Assembly: GCF_020509005.1 (NCBI RefSeq) | Contig: NC_063017.1 | Location: forward strand, 2,108,001-2,172,000 | Length of the DNA stretch: 64,000 nucleotides | Direction of reading: 5' to 3' | Source: Fulvia fulva | Taxonomy: Eukaryota; Ascomycota; Dothideomycetes; Mycosphaerellales; Mycosphaerellaceae | Shown: one piece after another, positions 8,845-18,946 of the stretch | Numbering within the stretch: the first letter of the stretch is position 1 | Layout of the letters: every line of letters starts with the position of its first letter | Translations under genes and position numbers: made by a program | Notes under the pieces: model-generated | Database searches by the model: none | Seen by the model: only the letters and a program-made list of their open reading frames with translations | What the model was told of the DNA's origin: nothing

Positions 8845-11800
8845 TTATATACGCATCTCCTCCGATATGACCTTGTACTCCTTCCGCTTCTTCGGGGTGC
8901 TATTGAATTTCTGCACAAGCTTCCCGATCGCTTTCGCCAAGTGCGGGAACACCTGTCGCTCTGTCAGGTACGACATGGCAAAGTATCCAACGCCCAGAAC
9001 CAGAATAAAGATCCTGAACTCCGGCGACATCCAGGTAAGCTCCATCAGTCTCTCAAGCCATGGTGCCGGGTCAAACAGCATGTAGCTCGATATGCCGAGC
9101 GCGATGAGCATCGTCACGACGAATGGTAGGTTGTGGCGCATCGATTGGCGGAAGGGTTTGCCGACCGAGAGGACGATTGCGGACAGGATGTATTGATAGC
9201 ACGACATCAAGAAGAGCGTACTGTTCTCCGAGTTCTTGGAGTTCGAGTGGTTCTTGTCCACAACGGGTGGCAGATACCATGGTTGTTGTCGTACAAACCA
9301 CCAGCCAATGAACTGTGCTAAAACACAGACGACAATCTGACCTAGAAGTGGTGTGAGGACCTTGCGAGAGACAAGACTTGCAGTAGGTCGCTTCACCGAA
9401 AGTTTGTGGTATGGTCCGGTCCAGCCCATGAAGATGGCTATAGGTAAGATGAGCGCCAGGTCGATAAACAAGAACTGGAAATCGCCCAAGTTCGAGGCCT
9501 TGGCGTACAAGAAGCTGACAGACGTGAACTGAATCGCCGAATACAAGCTCATGTACTTGAAGCAGCTGAAACTCGTCACTAGCGCAGCACGTCCCTCTCG
9601 AATGACTGTTGGCACACAGGAGATGTCAAAGACACGGCTCGTGAACGGCGCAGCAACAGAAGCTTCGGCCTCAGAAAGCGAAATGCCGACGTCTGCTGCT
9701 TTGAGCGCACCACAGTCGTTGGCACCATCACCACAGAAGCCGGCAGTATAGTCGATGCTTTGTAGCTTCTCAATCAACTCGTGCTTCTCGTCTGGCGACA
9801 TGCGTGCGAAGACTTGGCCAATCACTAGCATCTCGCGGAGCACCTTCGGTGAGGCATAGTCGATGATCCAGCGGAACACATCGCCACTGACGGCTACGGA
9901 GTAGTTGCGGATGTTCGATACGTCGTATGGCAGAGATGAGTCGTGTTCGGCAGGTGGCGGGAGTGGCTTCAGAGTGTTCTCGTCGAGTTCGTAAACAGCA
10001 TTGTCAACACTGGTCCAGCTTAGCTTCGACAGTGCAGTTTGCGCATCTCCTTCAACAAAGTGCGGTACGAAGCAGTGGGCTGAGCGGTCAATCAAGCCAC
10101 ACTCTCTAGCAACACTGATCGCAGTCAGGATGTTGTCTCCAGTACACATGACAGTGCGGATATTGGCTTCGTTCAGCTCCTCAATGATCTCCGTCGTGGC
10201 TTCCTTCAGCTTGTTCTCGAAAATGATGAAGCCAACAAAGTCAAGGTTTGACTCTGCTTCCTCGCGCTTCATTTTCTGCACTTTCAGCCAGTTCAGTTTG
10301 AAGATGTGCTTTGTCGCAACAGCGATGACACGGTAGCCGCGGTGGGTGTAGTATGCGAGTAGGTCATCGTAATCGGCTGGAAAGCTTTCCGGCCGACATA
10401 TGGCCTTCATAGCTTCTGGTGCACCCTTGACATAGACATCACCGCTCTTCTCACCAAACTGTCGCACGATGACGCTGGCACGGCGAAGCTGTGATACGAA
10501 CTCAAACTCCTTAAGCACGCCAAGCTCGATGGCTCTGCGGCTGTTTGGCGAGTCCTGCTCTTCATCGAGGTCGAACTCCATGCCGGGTGGAGGTCGGGCG
10601 ACAGATGGTGTCAGTGAATTGTCCTCCTCGTCGTCGCCGCCGGGCATTTCGGAGCCTTCTTCGTACTGCCAACCCGTAAACTCGAACATCTTCAAATCAA
10701 GCGGATCTCCAATGAACTTGTCATCCACAAGCCGAAGCGAGTGGCATGTTGCCATGGTGTACAGAATGGCTTTGTTCGCATTGTAGTCCATGGTAGGGTC
10801 ACGCTCGTAGGCGGCGCCGGGCAGGAGTGTAGAAGAGTCGCTCAAGATGTCAGTGAATCTGTTGGCAGGCCGCGATACAACCCTGACACCAAGCACATCC
10901 AGACCATCTTCCGTCAACGTCCCAGTCTTGTCGAAGGCCATGACATCGATCTTGCCCGCGACGTTCACTCGCTGAGGACTGATGCAGAAGATGTTCTTGC
11001 CCTTCAGTCGCTGCAATGCAAAGTTCGTGCCAATTGTCAGCGTGGCAGGCAGTGCAGGTGGTACCACGATGGTGATGAGATCCAAAGCACGAACGATGAT
11101 AAGATGTGGCGCCAGACCCAGACGTATGAAGTTGACGAGGGACGCGATGAAGCCGAGACCAGCGATGCCAGCCATGACTGAGATGTATCGAAAAGAGTCG
11201 CGGTAAAAGCTGAAGCCGGATGGCTTTGGAAACAGCATGGATCGAACCAAAGCACCTTTCGTTGTGTTGAAGCCGGTCCTGACAACAAGTGCCAACGCTG
11301 CGGCCTCATCGCTTTTATCGTCTTGGGGTCTTCTTGCACGGATGATCTTGGTTCCGCTGAAAAGCATGTGCTTTGCTACGTCCGCGTGCATTGTCGATGC
11401 ACCTGGAGTAAGCATCTCGAGTGTATCGTCGTTAGCCGGAGTCTTCGAAACTGGAACGGACTCTCCAGTGAGCATGCTCTCGTTGACGATGCAATCCCCA
11501 GAAAGTAGCAGACTATCACACGGCAAGGTATCAAGGTTTGGATCGGTGACTTCGTACACGTCTCCGGGCACCAGTTCGCTCGAATCAACATATCGCCAGA
11601 AGCCACCTCTTTGCACTCGAATGTCACACTCGAAACGTGCAATCTCTCGCAGGCGCTTCATCGTCTGTCTCGTCTCGATCAGGGTAGTGGTGATACTCAC
11701 AAGAGAGATGACGAAGATGCAGGCAGCATAGTAATAGTACTCATCCAGAGACCACAGGATCAACGAGGCGATCTGAAAGACGTAGAACGGATGGAAGGCC

Positions 11801-12912
11801 TCGTCAACCAAGAGCTGACCAATGGTCTTCTGCTCAAGATCGATTGAGTTCTTGCCAAAGATACGCTCTCGCACTTCTTGCTCTTCACCATCGATACCCG
11901 CACGCACGGCGGTCACATCAGTCCATGCAGGATCCTTCCAAGTATTGCCGAGCACGAACTTGTCCTTGCTTGGGTGGTAGCAGAAACGTATGTAGCGGTA
12001 GTCCAGAATTCGCAACTCGTCCATGATGGGATCATCATACTCGTCGTAATCCTGCAATTTACCCTTCGTGTAGCCAAATACCGACGAAAGCGCCTGGCCA
12101 AACTCTTGCTTTCGCAGATCCTTGACCTCCATCTCGCTCCATTGATTCTCAATCACGACCCAATCGCATTCTCCCAATGGTGTGGCTTTGCCAGTCATGC
12201 GTACGTACCACTTGGGAAGCCAGCGGAAGAGGAGGTAGCCAAGTCCACCCGTGCAGACACCGATGCAGATATAAAGTGCGAAGCCGATCAAGGATGTCTT
12301 GAAGCCAGCAACCACAATGGTCATATCCTCTGTCAAGATGTAGATTTTCTGGCTCATCCTTGACCCACCACCAAAGCCACTGTCCTGCGAGCCTCCTGAA
12401 TGGTACCGCCGCAGAAGAGGACTGTCGGGCGATCTCCTAGATTCACCCGAGTGCCTCGAACTTCTAGAGTATCCCGAGCTCTTTCGACTGTATTTGCGAG
12501 GTCTGGAGTCCATCGATGCACTCTCGCCGCCGTCTTGGGTGGAATCGTCCAATTCTGGCTCGAGGAAAGTGTTTTCGCCATTCAGACTTTGTCTTTCCAA
12601 GTCGTCTTCGTCGTAGATGGCCTCCTCAGGAACTCCCTCCTCTGAATCGAAGTCACGCTCTTCCTCGTAGTAGGCGAAGCTGGCAGTAGATCCAGCACGA
12701 GAGCGACGGTGGAGGAACGAGCCATAGGCGGTCGGAACACTCTCGCTCGTAGGACCAGAGAAGATTTCATCGTCCGCCATCTCTACATCCTGGATGAAGC
12801 TGGCGGCACTGACGTTGGACGAACGCCTGCGGTACATGGCGCTGCTGCGGCGTCGCTCATCGTCGTACTCATCTTCGTCGCTGTCCACCCGCGTCGGCGA
12901 GTTGGAGTCCAT
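8845..12912 (-). CDS. YPK9: P5B-type cation/polyamine-transporting ATPase (YPK9/ATP13A2 family)
   Basis: Single exon, 1,355 aa. A long acidic/Ser-rich N-terminus (to about 190) precedes the P5 membrane entry region (VVAGFKTSLIGFALYI). Core P-type motifs are in order: TGES dephosphorylation loop (482-485), PPALP in TM4 (618-622, diagnostic of P5B; P5A enzymes have PPELP), the phosphorylated Asp in DKTGTLT (D661), KGAPE, and GDGAND (about residue 1060) with VGISLSEAEAS. At least eight further hydrophobic helices follow. Yeast Ypk9 and human ATP13A2 act in the vacuole or lysosome membrane and export polyamines or protect against heavy metals (family knowledge). The start codon at 12912 is the first ATG of a long clean frame, and no intron is needed. 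Confidence in the family is high; the substrate is inferred. Confidence 0.93.
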   Translation of the reverse strand: MDSNSPTRVDSDEDEYDDERRRSSAMYRRRSSNVSAASFIQDVEMADDEIFSGPTSESVPTAYGSFLHRRSRAGSTASFAYYEEERDFDSEEGVPEEAIYDEDDLERQSLNGENTFLEPELDDSTQDGGESASMDSRPRKYSRKSSGYSRSSRHSGESRRSPDSPLLRRYHSGGSQDSGFGGGSRMSQKIYILTEDMTIVVAGFKTSLIGFALYICIGVCTGGLGYLLFRWLPKWYVRMTGKATPLGECDWVVIENQWSEMEVKDLRKQEFGQALSSVFGYTKGKLQDYDEYDDPIMDELRILDYRYIRFCYHPSKDKFVLGNTWKDPAWTDVTAVRAGIDGEEQEVRERIFGKNSIDLEQKTIGQLLVDEAFHPFYVFQIASLILWSLDEYYYYAACIFVISLVSITTTLIETRQTMKRLREIARFECDIRVQRGGFWRYVDSSELVPGDVYEVTDPNLDTLPCDSLLLSGDCIVNESMLTGESVPVSKTPANDDTLEMLTPGASTMHADVAKHMLFSGTKIIRARRPQDDKSDEAAALALVVRTGFNTTKGALVRSMLFPKPSGFSFYRDSFRYISVMAGIAGLGFIASLVNFIRLGLAPHLIIVRALDLITIVVPPALPATLTIGTNFALQRLKGKNIFCISPQRVNVAGKIDVMAFDKTGTLTEDGLDVLGVRVVSRPANRFTDILSDSSTLLPGAAYERDPTMDYNANKAILYTMATCHSLRLVDDKFIGDPLDLKMFEFTGWQYEEGSEMPGGDDEEDNSLTPSVARPPPGMEFDLDEEQDSPNSRRAIELGVLKEFEFVSQLRRASVIVRQFGEKSGDVYVKGAPEAMKAICRPESFPADYDDLLAYYTHRGYRVIAVATKHIFKLNWLKVQKMKREEAESNLDFVGFIIFENKLKEATTEIIEELNEANIRTVMCTGDNILTAISVARECGLIDRSAHCFVPHFVEGDAQTALSKLSWTSVDNAVYELDENTLKPLPPPAEHDSSLPYDVSNIRNYSVAVSGDVFRWIIDYASPKVLREMLVIGQVFARMSPDEKHELIEKLQSIDYTAGFCGDGANDCGALKAADVGISLSEAEASVAAPFTSRVFDISCVPTVIREGRAALVTSFSCFKYMSLYSAIQFTSVSFLYAKASNLGDFQFLFIDLALILPIAIFMGWTGPYHKLSVKRPTASLVSRKVLTPLLGQIVVCVLAQFIGWWFVRQQPWYLPPVVDKNHSNSKNSENSTLFLMSCYQYILSAIVLSVGKPFRQSMRHNLPFVVTMLIALGISSYMLFDPAPWLERLMELTWMSPEFRIFILVLGVGYFAMSYLTERQVFPHLAKAIGKLVQKFNSTPKKRKEYKVISEEMRI

Positions 12913-13542
12913 GGTTAGGTGTAGTATGATATGAGACTCGCGTCTCTAGTAAGTCCCCTCTCAATTCATCACTGTCTGCGAAGTGAATGGACACGACCTG
13001 GGCAGCACATGTCTTGAAACATTCGTAAATCCTACATGCACAGGCACGGGCCTTCCCTAGCGAGTCGGGATCCACACATCCCGATCTGGCCATTGCCTGC
13101 CCAGACCACAGCTATCCAGCTTCACCAACACCTACTCGTAGACGACATATATACCCTGTATCAACAATTTCTATCATCGCATCGTGAAGCGCATGATCGA
13201 ATATGTCCAGGTAGCATCTCCTATGCCTCTAGAACCCGTCGCAGCCACATCTATGGCTCGGCCGAGCTCGTGCTAGAACATCTCGGTCTTAGCAAAACTT
13301 GTCAAACGACAACGACATGACCATGCCAGGAAGGGTGTAGGTTCATCAGAATTGGGACCTGTTGTCTACGTAAGCAAGGAAATGTAATAACACATCCTGC
13401 GGCCTCGATGTAGACACTCCTTATCTGATCAGACCATATGTTTAGGCAGCTAGCACCTATATCCTTATAGCTAAACATCCCAAGAGGCCCACAGCAAGAC
13501 CTTCCTGAAAGCTACGGCGCCCAGTAATACCCAAAACAAGCA
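12913..13542. promoter_or_regulatory. shared promoter region of YPK9 and a Zn2Cys6 factor
   Basis: This is 630 bp between divergent ATGs. A TATATATAC-like stretch lies near 13146-13155. The remainder shows only short open frames. No other element is evident to me. Confidence 0.4.
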
Positions 13543-15888
13543 ATGCCGACAGATCCCTTATTGCCGGAAGGTCGCAACTTCCCTCGTACGAGATCTCCGG
13601 ATGCTGCCGAACGCGACAGAAAGCGCAGAAGGAAGGTCCTATCCTGTTACGATTGCCGTAGAAGGAAGCTACAGTGCGACCGTGCACTGCCCGCGTGTAG
13701 TCGCTGCACGAAGGCTGGCCAGGCCGCTAACTGTCTGTACCTCGAGGATGCCGCTGACATCCCACTGAGGGAGGAGCCTCAGATCACGCCTACTGACAGA
13801 GCGGGAAAACAGCCGGCGTTCTATGGCCACTCCAGCAGACCAATTGGAGCATCTGTCGGAGCGATTGGCGACCTGTTGTCCAGGCTTGAATTCCAAGATG
13901 GCCGTATCAAGCAGCTGGAAGCCGCTTTGGCCGCTGCAGGGGGCAGCGTTAAGCCTCGAATGCCACCAACGCCAGACTCCTTCGTTGGCGGTTCCGATCC
14001 TGTGGCACCCATTGTAGACCGAGAAACGACATTGCTACGAGGACGATCGTTCAAGACTCAATTCCACGGGAACACGCATCCTGGTGCCTTGATCGCCCGC
14101 ATACCGGAACTCCACGGCTTCACGAGAGAAACTTTCGAGCAATTCCCTGCACTATCGAGAATCAAGGAAGACATGAGCTCGCTAGAGAACAGGACAAACT
14201 ATGCTGGCGCAAAGCACGGAGCGGTCACGGACGATGAACTGAGAGCACTGCTTCCCCCGAAAGACGCGGCCGACGTCTTGGTCGAGATATACATTGACAA
14301 CTTTGGCGCACTATACCACATCGTACATCTGCCGTCCTTTTGGGAAGAGTACAACAACATGTGGTCGGAGATTCAGACTACCAAGGCTCATTTTGTCGCA
14401 CTCGTGCTGGTCATGATGTCGGCAGCGCAGTGCCTCACAACAGCACAACCCTGGGTATATCGTGCAAACAGCTCGACCGCACGCGAGAAAGCGATAGCGT
14501 GGATAGTGGCTGTCGATGACTGGCTTATCGAACAGAGTCAGAAGCATGTCGAAGCTCTGGACTTCCAGATCCGGGTTCTGCTGCAACTAGCGAAACAAGT
14601 GGTGGGAAGGAAGTTCAAGCGGACTTGGACAGACATAGGCCATGTCATCAGATTCTGTATGGCAGCCGGCCTTCACAGGACACCTGATCTGATCAGGAAG
14701 CCAACCTCAATTCTGGACAAGGAGCTGCGAAAACGTGTCTGGGCGGCGGCCACGGAGCTAGATCTACAGGCATCGTTCGATCGTGGTATGGTGTCATCTC
14801 CATGGCCATCCCAAAGCGACTGCCCTGCGCCTGCGCACATCGCCGACGACGACCTCGATCAGGAGACATCACACATGCCCGCTTTACGTCGGGCCAGCGA
14901 CTTTACCCACGTCTCGTATCTCTCCCTCTCCAGCGAGTCGATCATGCTGCGTCAATCCCTCAACACCTACCTAAACAACATCCGCCAACCAGTCCACTTC
15001 GACGAGTCAAAACGCTACACTGAAGAGATCGAATCCTGTCTCCAATCCCTTCCCGAATGGATCGGCTCCTCCTCGGCGATCTCCTACACCATGCTCTCCC
15101 TCAACCTCCGCCAGTACCTCCTCGTTCTCCACGACCGCCAACTTCGAATCGCTGAATCGAAAGCGGAGCGTGACTTCTCCCGCATGATCTTGATCGAAAC
15201 AGCGACCAAGATGCTCGAGCAACATCAAGCACTAACAGACAAGGGCATCTACGCCCTCGAACTCCTCTGCTACGATCAGCTCCGTGCAGCGCTCTCGCTC
15301 TGTCACATCGCATCTCTCAACCCACAAGCCGACGATGCGCTCAGTAGAGCTATTGATGATACTGCCACCCGTCTCATTCCGGCTGCGATAGATATGCTCA
15401 CGGACAAGGTTATCCGCTTCGGCCGTGAGCAGCGTCAGCTTTGGATTCTGTTGGCGGCTAACGGTTTCATGAAGAGCAAGAAGAACCCGAGCAACAGACT
15501 CGTCTACATGCAAGAAGCCGTCGACAAAATCACGCGACCCTACTACAAAATCATGGCCTGTCAAGAAGACGCACCGGTGCGAACGTCAGCACCTGCCGGC
15601 GCCGAAGGAAGTGGGACGAGAGAATTGTTACATGGCATGTCAGAGTACTATCCACCGACTCGCGTGAGCAATGCTACGCATACAGGCGCTGGAGCTGGAA
15701 CTGCAGCCGGTGAATTCCCCGTCACGGACACTGCGCCGCTCCTTGATCTCGATGAGATCGCTGCGTGGACTTTCGAAGATTGGTCTTTCAATCCTGCTGA
15801 TCTAGCGGCGGCGTTCCCTGAGGCTACGTACCCACACACGGGGAATACGCCGTTTCCTTCGGGCAGCGGTGCTTATCCTCCGACTTGA
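13543..15888 (+). CDS. Zn2Cys6 fungal transcription factor with middle homology region
   Basis: Single exon, 781 aa. The binuclear zinc cluster is near the N-terminus, with Cys at residues 35, 38, 45, 52, 55 and 64 (spacing CX2CX6CX6CX2CX8C), preceded by basic RKRRRK and followed by a short linker. A likely coiled-coil lies at about 108-130 (LLSRLEFQDGRIKQLEAALA). A fungal-specific transcription factor domain spans about 240-600, including LVEIYIDNFGALYHIVHLPS and the conserved RFCMAAGLHR and KRVWAAATELD stretches. The C-terminus is acidic and aromatic (DEIAAWTFEDWSFNPADL), a plausible activation segment. Such proteins bind CGG-type half sites as dimers (family knowledge); the target genes are unknown. 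It is divergent from YPK9, but no functional link is implied by the sequence. Confidence 0.92.
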   Translation: MPTDPLLPEGRNFPRTRSPDAAERDRKRRRKVLSCYDCRRRKLQCDRALPACSRCTKAGQAANCLYLEDAADIPLREEPQITPTDRAGKQPAFYGHSSRPIGASVGAIGDLLSRLEFQDGRIKQLEAALAAAGGSVKPRMPPTPDSFVGGSDPVAPIVDRETTLLRGRSFKTQFHGNTHPGALIARIPELHGFTRETFEQFPALSRIKEDMSSLENRTNYAGAKHGAVTDDELRALLPPKDAADVLVEIYIDNFGALYHIVHLPSFWEEYNNMWSEIQTTKAHFVALVLVMMSAAQCLTTAQPWVYRANSSTAREKAIAWIVAVDDWLIEQSQKHVEALDFQIRVLLQLAKQVVGRKFKRTWTDIGHVIRFCMAAGLHRTPDLIRKPTSILDKELRKRVWAAATELDLQASFDRGMVSSPWPSQSDCPAPAHIADDDLDQETSHMPALRRASDFTHVSYLSLSSESIMLRQSLNTYLNNIRQPVHFDESKRYTEEIESCLQSLPEWIGSSSAISYTMLSLNLRQYLLVLHDRQLRIAESKAERDFSRMILIETATKMLEQHQALTDKGIYALELLCYDQLRAALSLCHIASLNPQADDALSRAIDDTATRLIPAAIDMLTDKVIRFGREQRQLWILLAANGFMKSKKNPSNRLVYMQEAVDKITRPYYKIMACQEDAPVRTSAPAGAEGSGTRELLHGMSEYYPPTRVSNATHTGAGAGTAAGEFPVTDTAPLLDLDEIAAWTFEDWSFNPADLAAAFPEATYPHTGNTPFPSGSGAYPPT

Positions 15889-16273
15889 GAATTCGTAACC
15901 CGCTGCGCTGGTGCTGTCTTTGGGTCGAGCCCATTTTGGATCTCCCTCCGTGACTCGAATGACTTTTCGAGAAGTCCCGCCGGCAGGATGATTGCACAAC
16001 TGTCGGACCGTACAGATTGCGTCGGACGCAAGTGCTTGGGGTATTATCACGAGTCGACTGAGCATGCCTCTTACCCCGCCTTGAGCAAAGAGTCGAGATC
16101 GTGCCTCTCGCTCCTGATACTGTTCAGAATACGAGCCGCGCATCAAAATCAACCTCGCAAACCATCCCCGGGACTGTGCCGCATGGTCCTCCACAATATC
16201 CATAATAAGGAGGAGTAAAATCATCCGCAATTCCTGAGTTGAGATTCCGTACTCATACACCTCGCCGCCTCAT
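15889..16273. other. intergenic, 3' of the Zn2Cys6 gene
   Basis: The stretch contains a 459-bp minus-strand open frame (15802-16260) with a hydrophobic start (MILLLLIMDIV), but it overlaps the end of the transcription-factor gene and shows no domain, so it is not called as a gene. Nothing else is visible. Confidence 0.35.
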
Positions 16274-16513
16274 CTAGCGAGAGCTCTTCCTCTCATGAAG
16301 GTGATGGTGACGGTAATCCGTAAAGTCGACTTCACTCTCATCAGACGACTGCGTCGAGAGCCAGGACATGACGCTATCGGAGCGTTTGGGCTTGTTGCGA
16401 TGAAGTTGCTGCTTGGCTGGCGGCTCGCACGTTGGCGTTGTGGTGTTGTAATGGGCGTCGTCCTTGGCGATGCGTTCAAGGAGTTCATGGACGGTGATGT
16501 TGTAGGTCGCCAT
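16274..16513 (-). CDS. small hypothetical protein (79 aa)
   Basis: The frame runs from ATG at 16513 to TAG at 16274 without introns. The product starts MATYNITVHELLERIAKDD, has a basic middle (LHRNKPKRSD), a Ser/Asp-rich stretch (STQSSDESEVDFTD) and a basic His-rich end. The N-terminal amphipathic helix and the change to a charged disordered tail look protein-like. It has no recognised domain, signal peptide or membrane helix. It stands alone between the Zn2Cys6 gene and MRPL7. This could be a chance frame. Confidence 0.35.
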   Translation of the reverse strand: MATYNITVHELLERIAKDDAHYNTTTPTCEPPAKQQLHRNKPKRSDSVMSWLSTQSSDESEVDFTDYRHHHLHERKSSR

Positions 16514-17234
16514 GTTGTGTATGTAGGTAACTCCGAACTGGTTCTACTTGGATAGCGGGGTATGTTTTGATATCCTGAATATGATGAAGTGCTCGCAATT
16601 CTGCTCCTCTGTATACAAACAGCTTTGTGTTGTTGTTGATGTACCGCAGTCAGTTAGGCAGATGCGATGGAGCTCACTATTTTACATCCCACGTCCCGCT
16701 GCCCCAGCTAAACACAGCCTGCACTCCTTATGCGATCTAATCTTATCATGACACTTCGTACGATCTATATCCGACCAGGGTAGCTTTTTGTTAGGCGGAG
16801 CTTGAGTCTGTCCGTTCGTTTGACGCCTCCGCTGCCGTTTCCGTCCGAGCATTTCCCACAACTCCACAGGCAGCCATCTTTGCGTACTGCTGCGTCTACA
16901 GCGGTTGAGGGGATCCTTCATGAGTAATTCGCCGGCATTAGTGGTGGATTCGTACGCCTGTTTGTATTTTTGATGCTGGTGAGGTGCGGAGACGTGTTTT
17001 GAGTTTGGAACAGCCATGCGGTGCGACATCCCGACAATTTGTCGGGATAACGCTTGTGTGGTTGGAATGGCTACGTCGTTCGTGGGATGTTCTTCACGCT
17101 TGTCGCGCAGCAAATGCAGGCGAGTCGCCTACAGCTGTGTGCAACGTGGGGTGTCTGCAGCTGCTAGCAGTGGTGACTACTCTGTGCAGCTGCGGCCTGC
17201 GTCGGCTCATATCTTATCTGATTGATCGCACCAC
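16514..17234. other. intergenic
   Basis: This is a 721-bp gap. A 432-bp minus-strand frame (17113-16682) rich in Arg, Gln and His has no recognisable domain and overlaps other open frames, so I do not call it. No RNA gene or repeat was noticed. Confidence 0.35.
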
Positions 17235-18429
17235 TTAGTTGACCAGCTTGCCGTGGAAGGGGATGCCGATGCTAGAGAGGAGCTGTCTTCCGTCGCGATC
17301 GGTCCTTGCTGAGGTGTGAACGGTGACATGAAGACCCGGGATCATCTTTGGTGGATACCTGTGGTGCGTTTAGTGAAGGGTGTTTGTGAGTGCCAGCACA
17401 TGGGACGGTGTAGAAGCATGTGCTGGAGGGGAGAGAGTACTCACATGTCATAATTGACCTCCACTTCGGGGAAGAGGGCAACCTCCTCGCCAGTCAGACC
17501 AAATGTAATGTTGCCAGAGCTGTCGCCGGATGACCCCTTGACACCCTTCCAGTCCTTGATCTTGGGCAATACTACGTCGACAATTTTGCTGAGGAAATGG
17601 TACATGTTCTCCCCCTTCAACTCGCAAGTCACACTCAAGTGCTGGCCTTGACGGATGCCGAAGCCTGCAACGCTCCTCCTGGTCTCGTGTGCAGTTGCAC
17701 GAACATTGGTGATCGCTTGCGTAACCATACCTGCAATGTGCAGATGCGCACTGTCCTCGATGGCGCCCTTGACCATTGTGTGTACAGTAACGCCTTCCAG
17801 TCTCGGCACGTTGCGGAAGGTGATGGGCTTGCGCAGAAGTGGTAGTACATCGTATCCTCTGGGCCCACGACGCGGTCTGTTCTTGAAGTATGGCGAATCT
17901 CCAACCCATTGCCTGAGACGTTCCCCCTTCTGCGGTCGTTCGAATGCTGGTGGGTAGTGTGTATATGCCATGGTCATCAGATCCGGCGCGAAGGTATCGT
18001 TGTATGTCTGCTCGAGACGTGGAAGAGTGAAGGGTCCGGCATAGAACTCGCGCGATGCTGGATCGGAGGGTGGAGGAGGTTGGTGGGGATGAAGCGGTCC
18101 GCGGTAGTACTTTGGTGGACGGAAGTTGTATCTGGAATCATATATGAGCATTGGATTCATTCCATGATTGACTGGTTGATGATGGACCTGCTTGATGGCA
18201 GTTGGCGCCTTCGTTTTCGCGCATTGCCAGCCGGATCGAATTGCTCTATCTTCTGCGCTGCCGTGTCGGAAGTGGTGGTCTGGAAGGGCGAGTACTCAAG
18301 TTCATCGACCTCCTTCTGCGCGTCTGTCGAAGCATATCTTCGGCACTGCGCGGTCCACGCTGCACTCAATGGTCGCTCCGATAGTCGCAGTCGCCTAATG
18401 AAGGCATTGGTAACGGCCTGCAATGCCAT
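17235..18429 (-). CDS. MRPL7: mitochondrial large-subunit ribosomal protein uL5m
   Basis: Three exons (18429-18188, 18131-17445, 17358-17235) encode 350 aa, with introns of 56 and 86 nt. The N-terminus (MALQAVTNAFIRRLRLSE, then AAWTAQCRRYAS) is an Arg/Ser/Ala-rich presequence typical of mitochondrial import. The core is the L5 fold: DVLPLLRKPITFRNVPRLEGVTVHT, the ITGQ-equivalent stretch around AGMVTQAITNVRA, then RSVAGFGIRQGQHLSVTCEL. The spliced C-terminus reads YPPKMIPGLHVTVHTSARTD followed by QLLSSIGIPFHGKLVN, the conserved L5 end. The protein sits in the central protuberance of the mitoribosome (family knowledge). Both introns are required: each restores the L5 alignment at an exact codon join (phases 2 and 2). 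The first donor, GTCCAT, is weak. Confidence 0.88.
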
Positions 18430-18946
18430 GGCTGCTGCTGTGATGGACAGTAGAGCCCGTCAACTTTTGCGGCGAGATGATGCACGGTTCTGTTACCTAA
18501 GCAGAAACACGACCAGCATGAAGCTAGCAGCGTCACGTTTCTACCCGTCTGCGGACACTTGCGTGACTTGGACCTTCCAGACGATCGATAAGGGTCTCGA
18601 TGATGATGCAGCTGGCGAGAGATGATTCTTCTCTTCTCTTCAGCCGTCAGGCGCCACCTTGTTCGACATCACGAGAAACAGCGACGCACGTCATGTGGTG
18701 TTCGGGCAACGTGATGAGAACAAAACAATAATCCAACCGCCTAGACTCCGCCCACGGCCTCACACTGACCGCTCTCTCCCACCATCTGCTGCTCGAGCCC
18801 CGCGCCTCGCCTCGACCTTCACCTTGACCTTCACCTCAGCTACATGTATCGCCAAGCAAGCGGCACAGAAACAGAAGCCACGATCGCGCCATTCGAAGAG
18901 CTCCTTCTGCATGGAGTCCTCACGCCTGCGACACTCCTAACACAGC
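18430..18946. promoter_or_regulatory. divergent promoter region of MRPL7 and the deubiquitinase gene
   Basis: About 517 bp separate the MRPL7 start from the proposed first exon of the deubiquitinase gene. The plus strand near 18740-18840 is pyrimidine-rich (CTCCGCCC, CTTCACCTTGACCTTCACCT), as in many fungal promoters and leaders. There is no clear TATA box. Confidence 0.35.

Noticed and set aside
8867..12918. Many plus-strand frames opposite YPK9
   Set aside because: Shadows of the long minus-strand coding sequence, with no domain of their own.
15802..16260. 152-codon minus-strand frame with a hydrophobic start
   Set aside because: It overlaps the end of the Zn2Cys6 gene, has no ATG-supported family match, and no splice join links it to the neighbouring 79-aa frame.
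16682..17113. 143-codon minus-strand frame upstream of the 79-aa gene
   Set aside because: Basic low-complexity translation with no recognisable motif and competing frames on the other strand.
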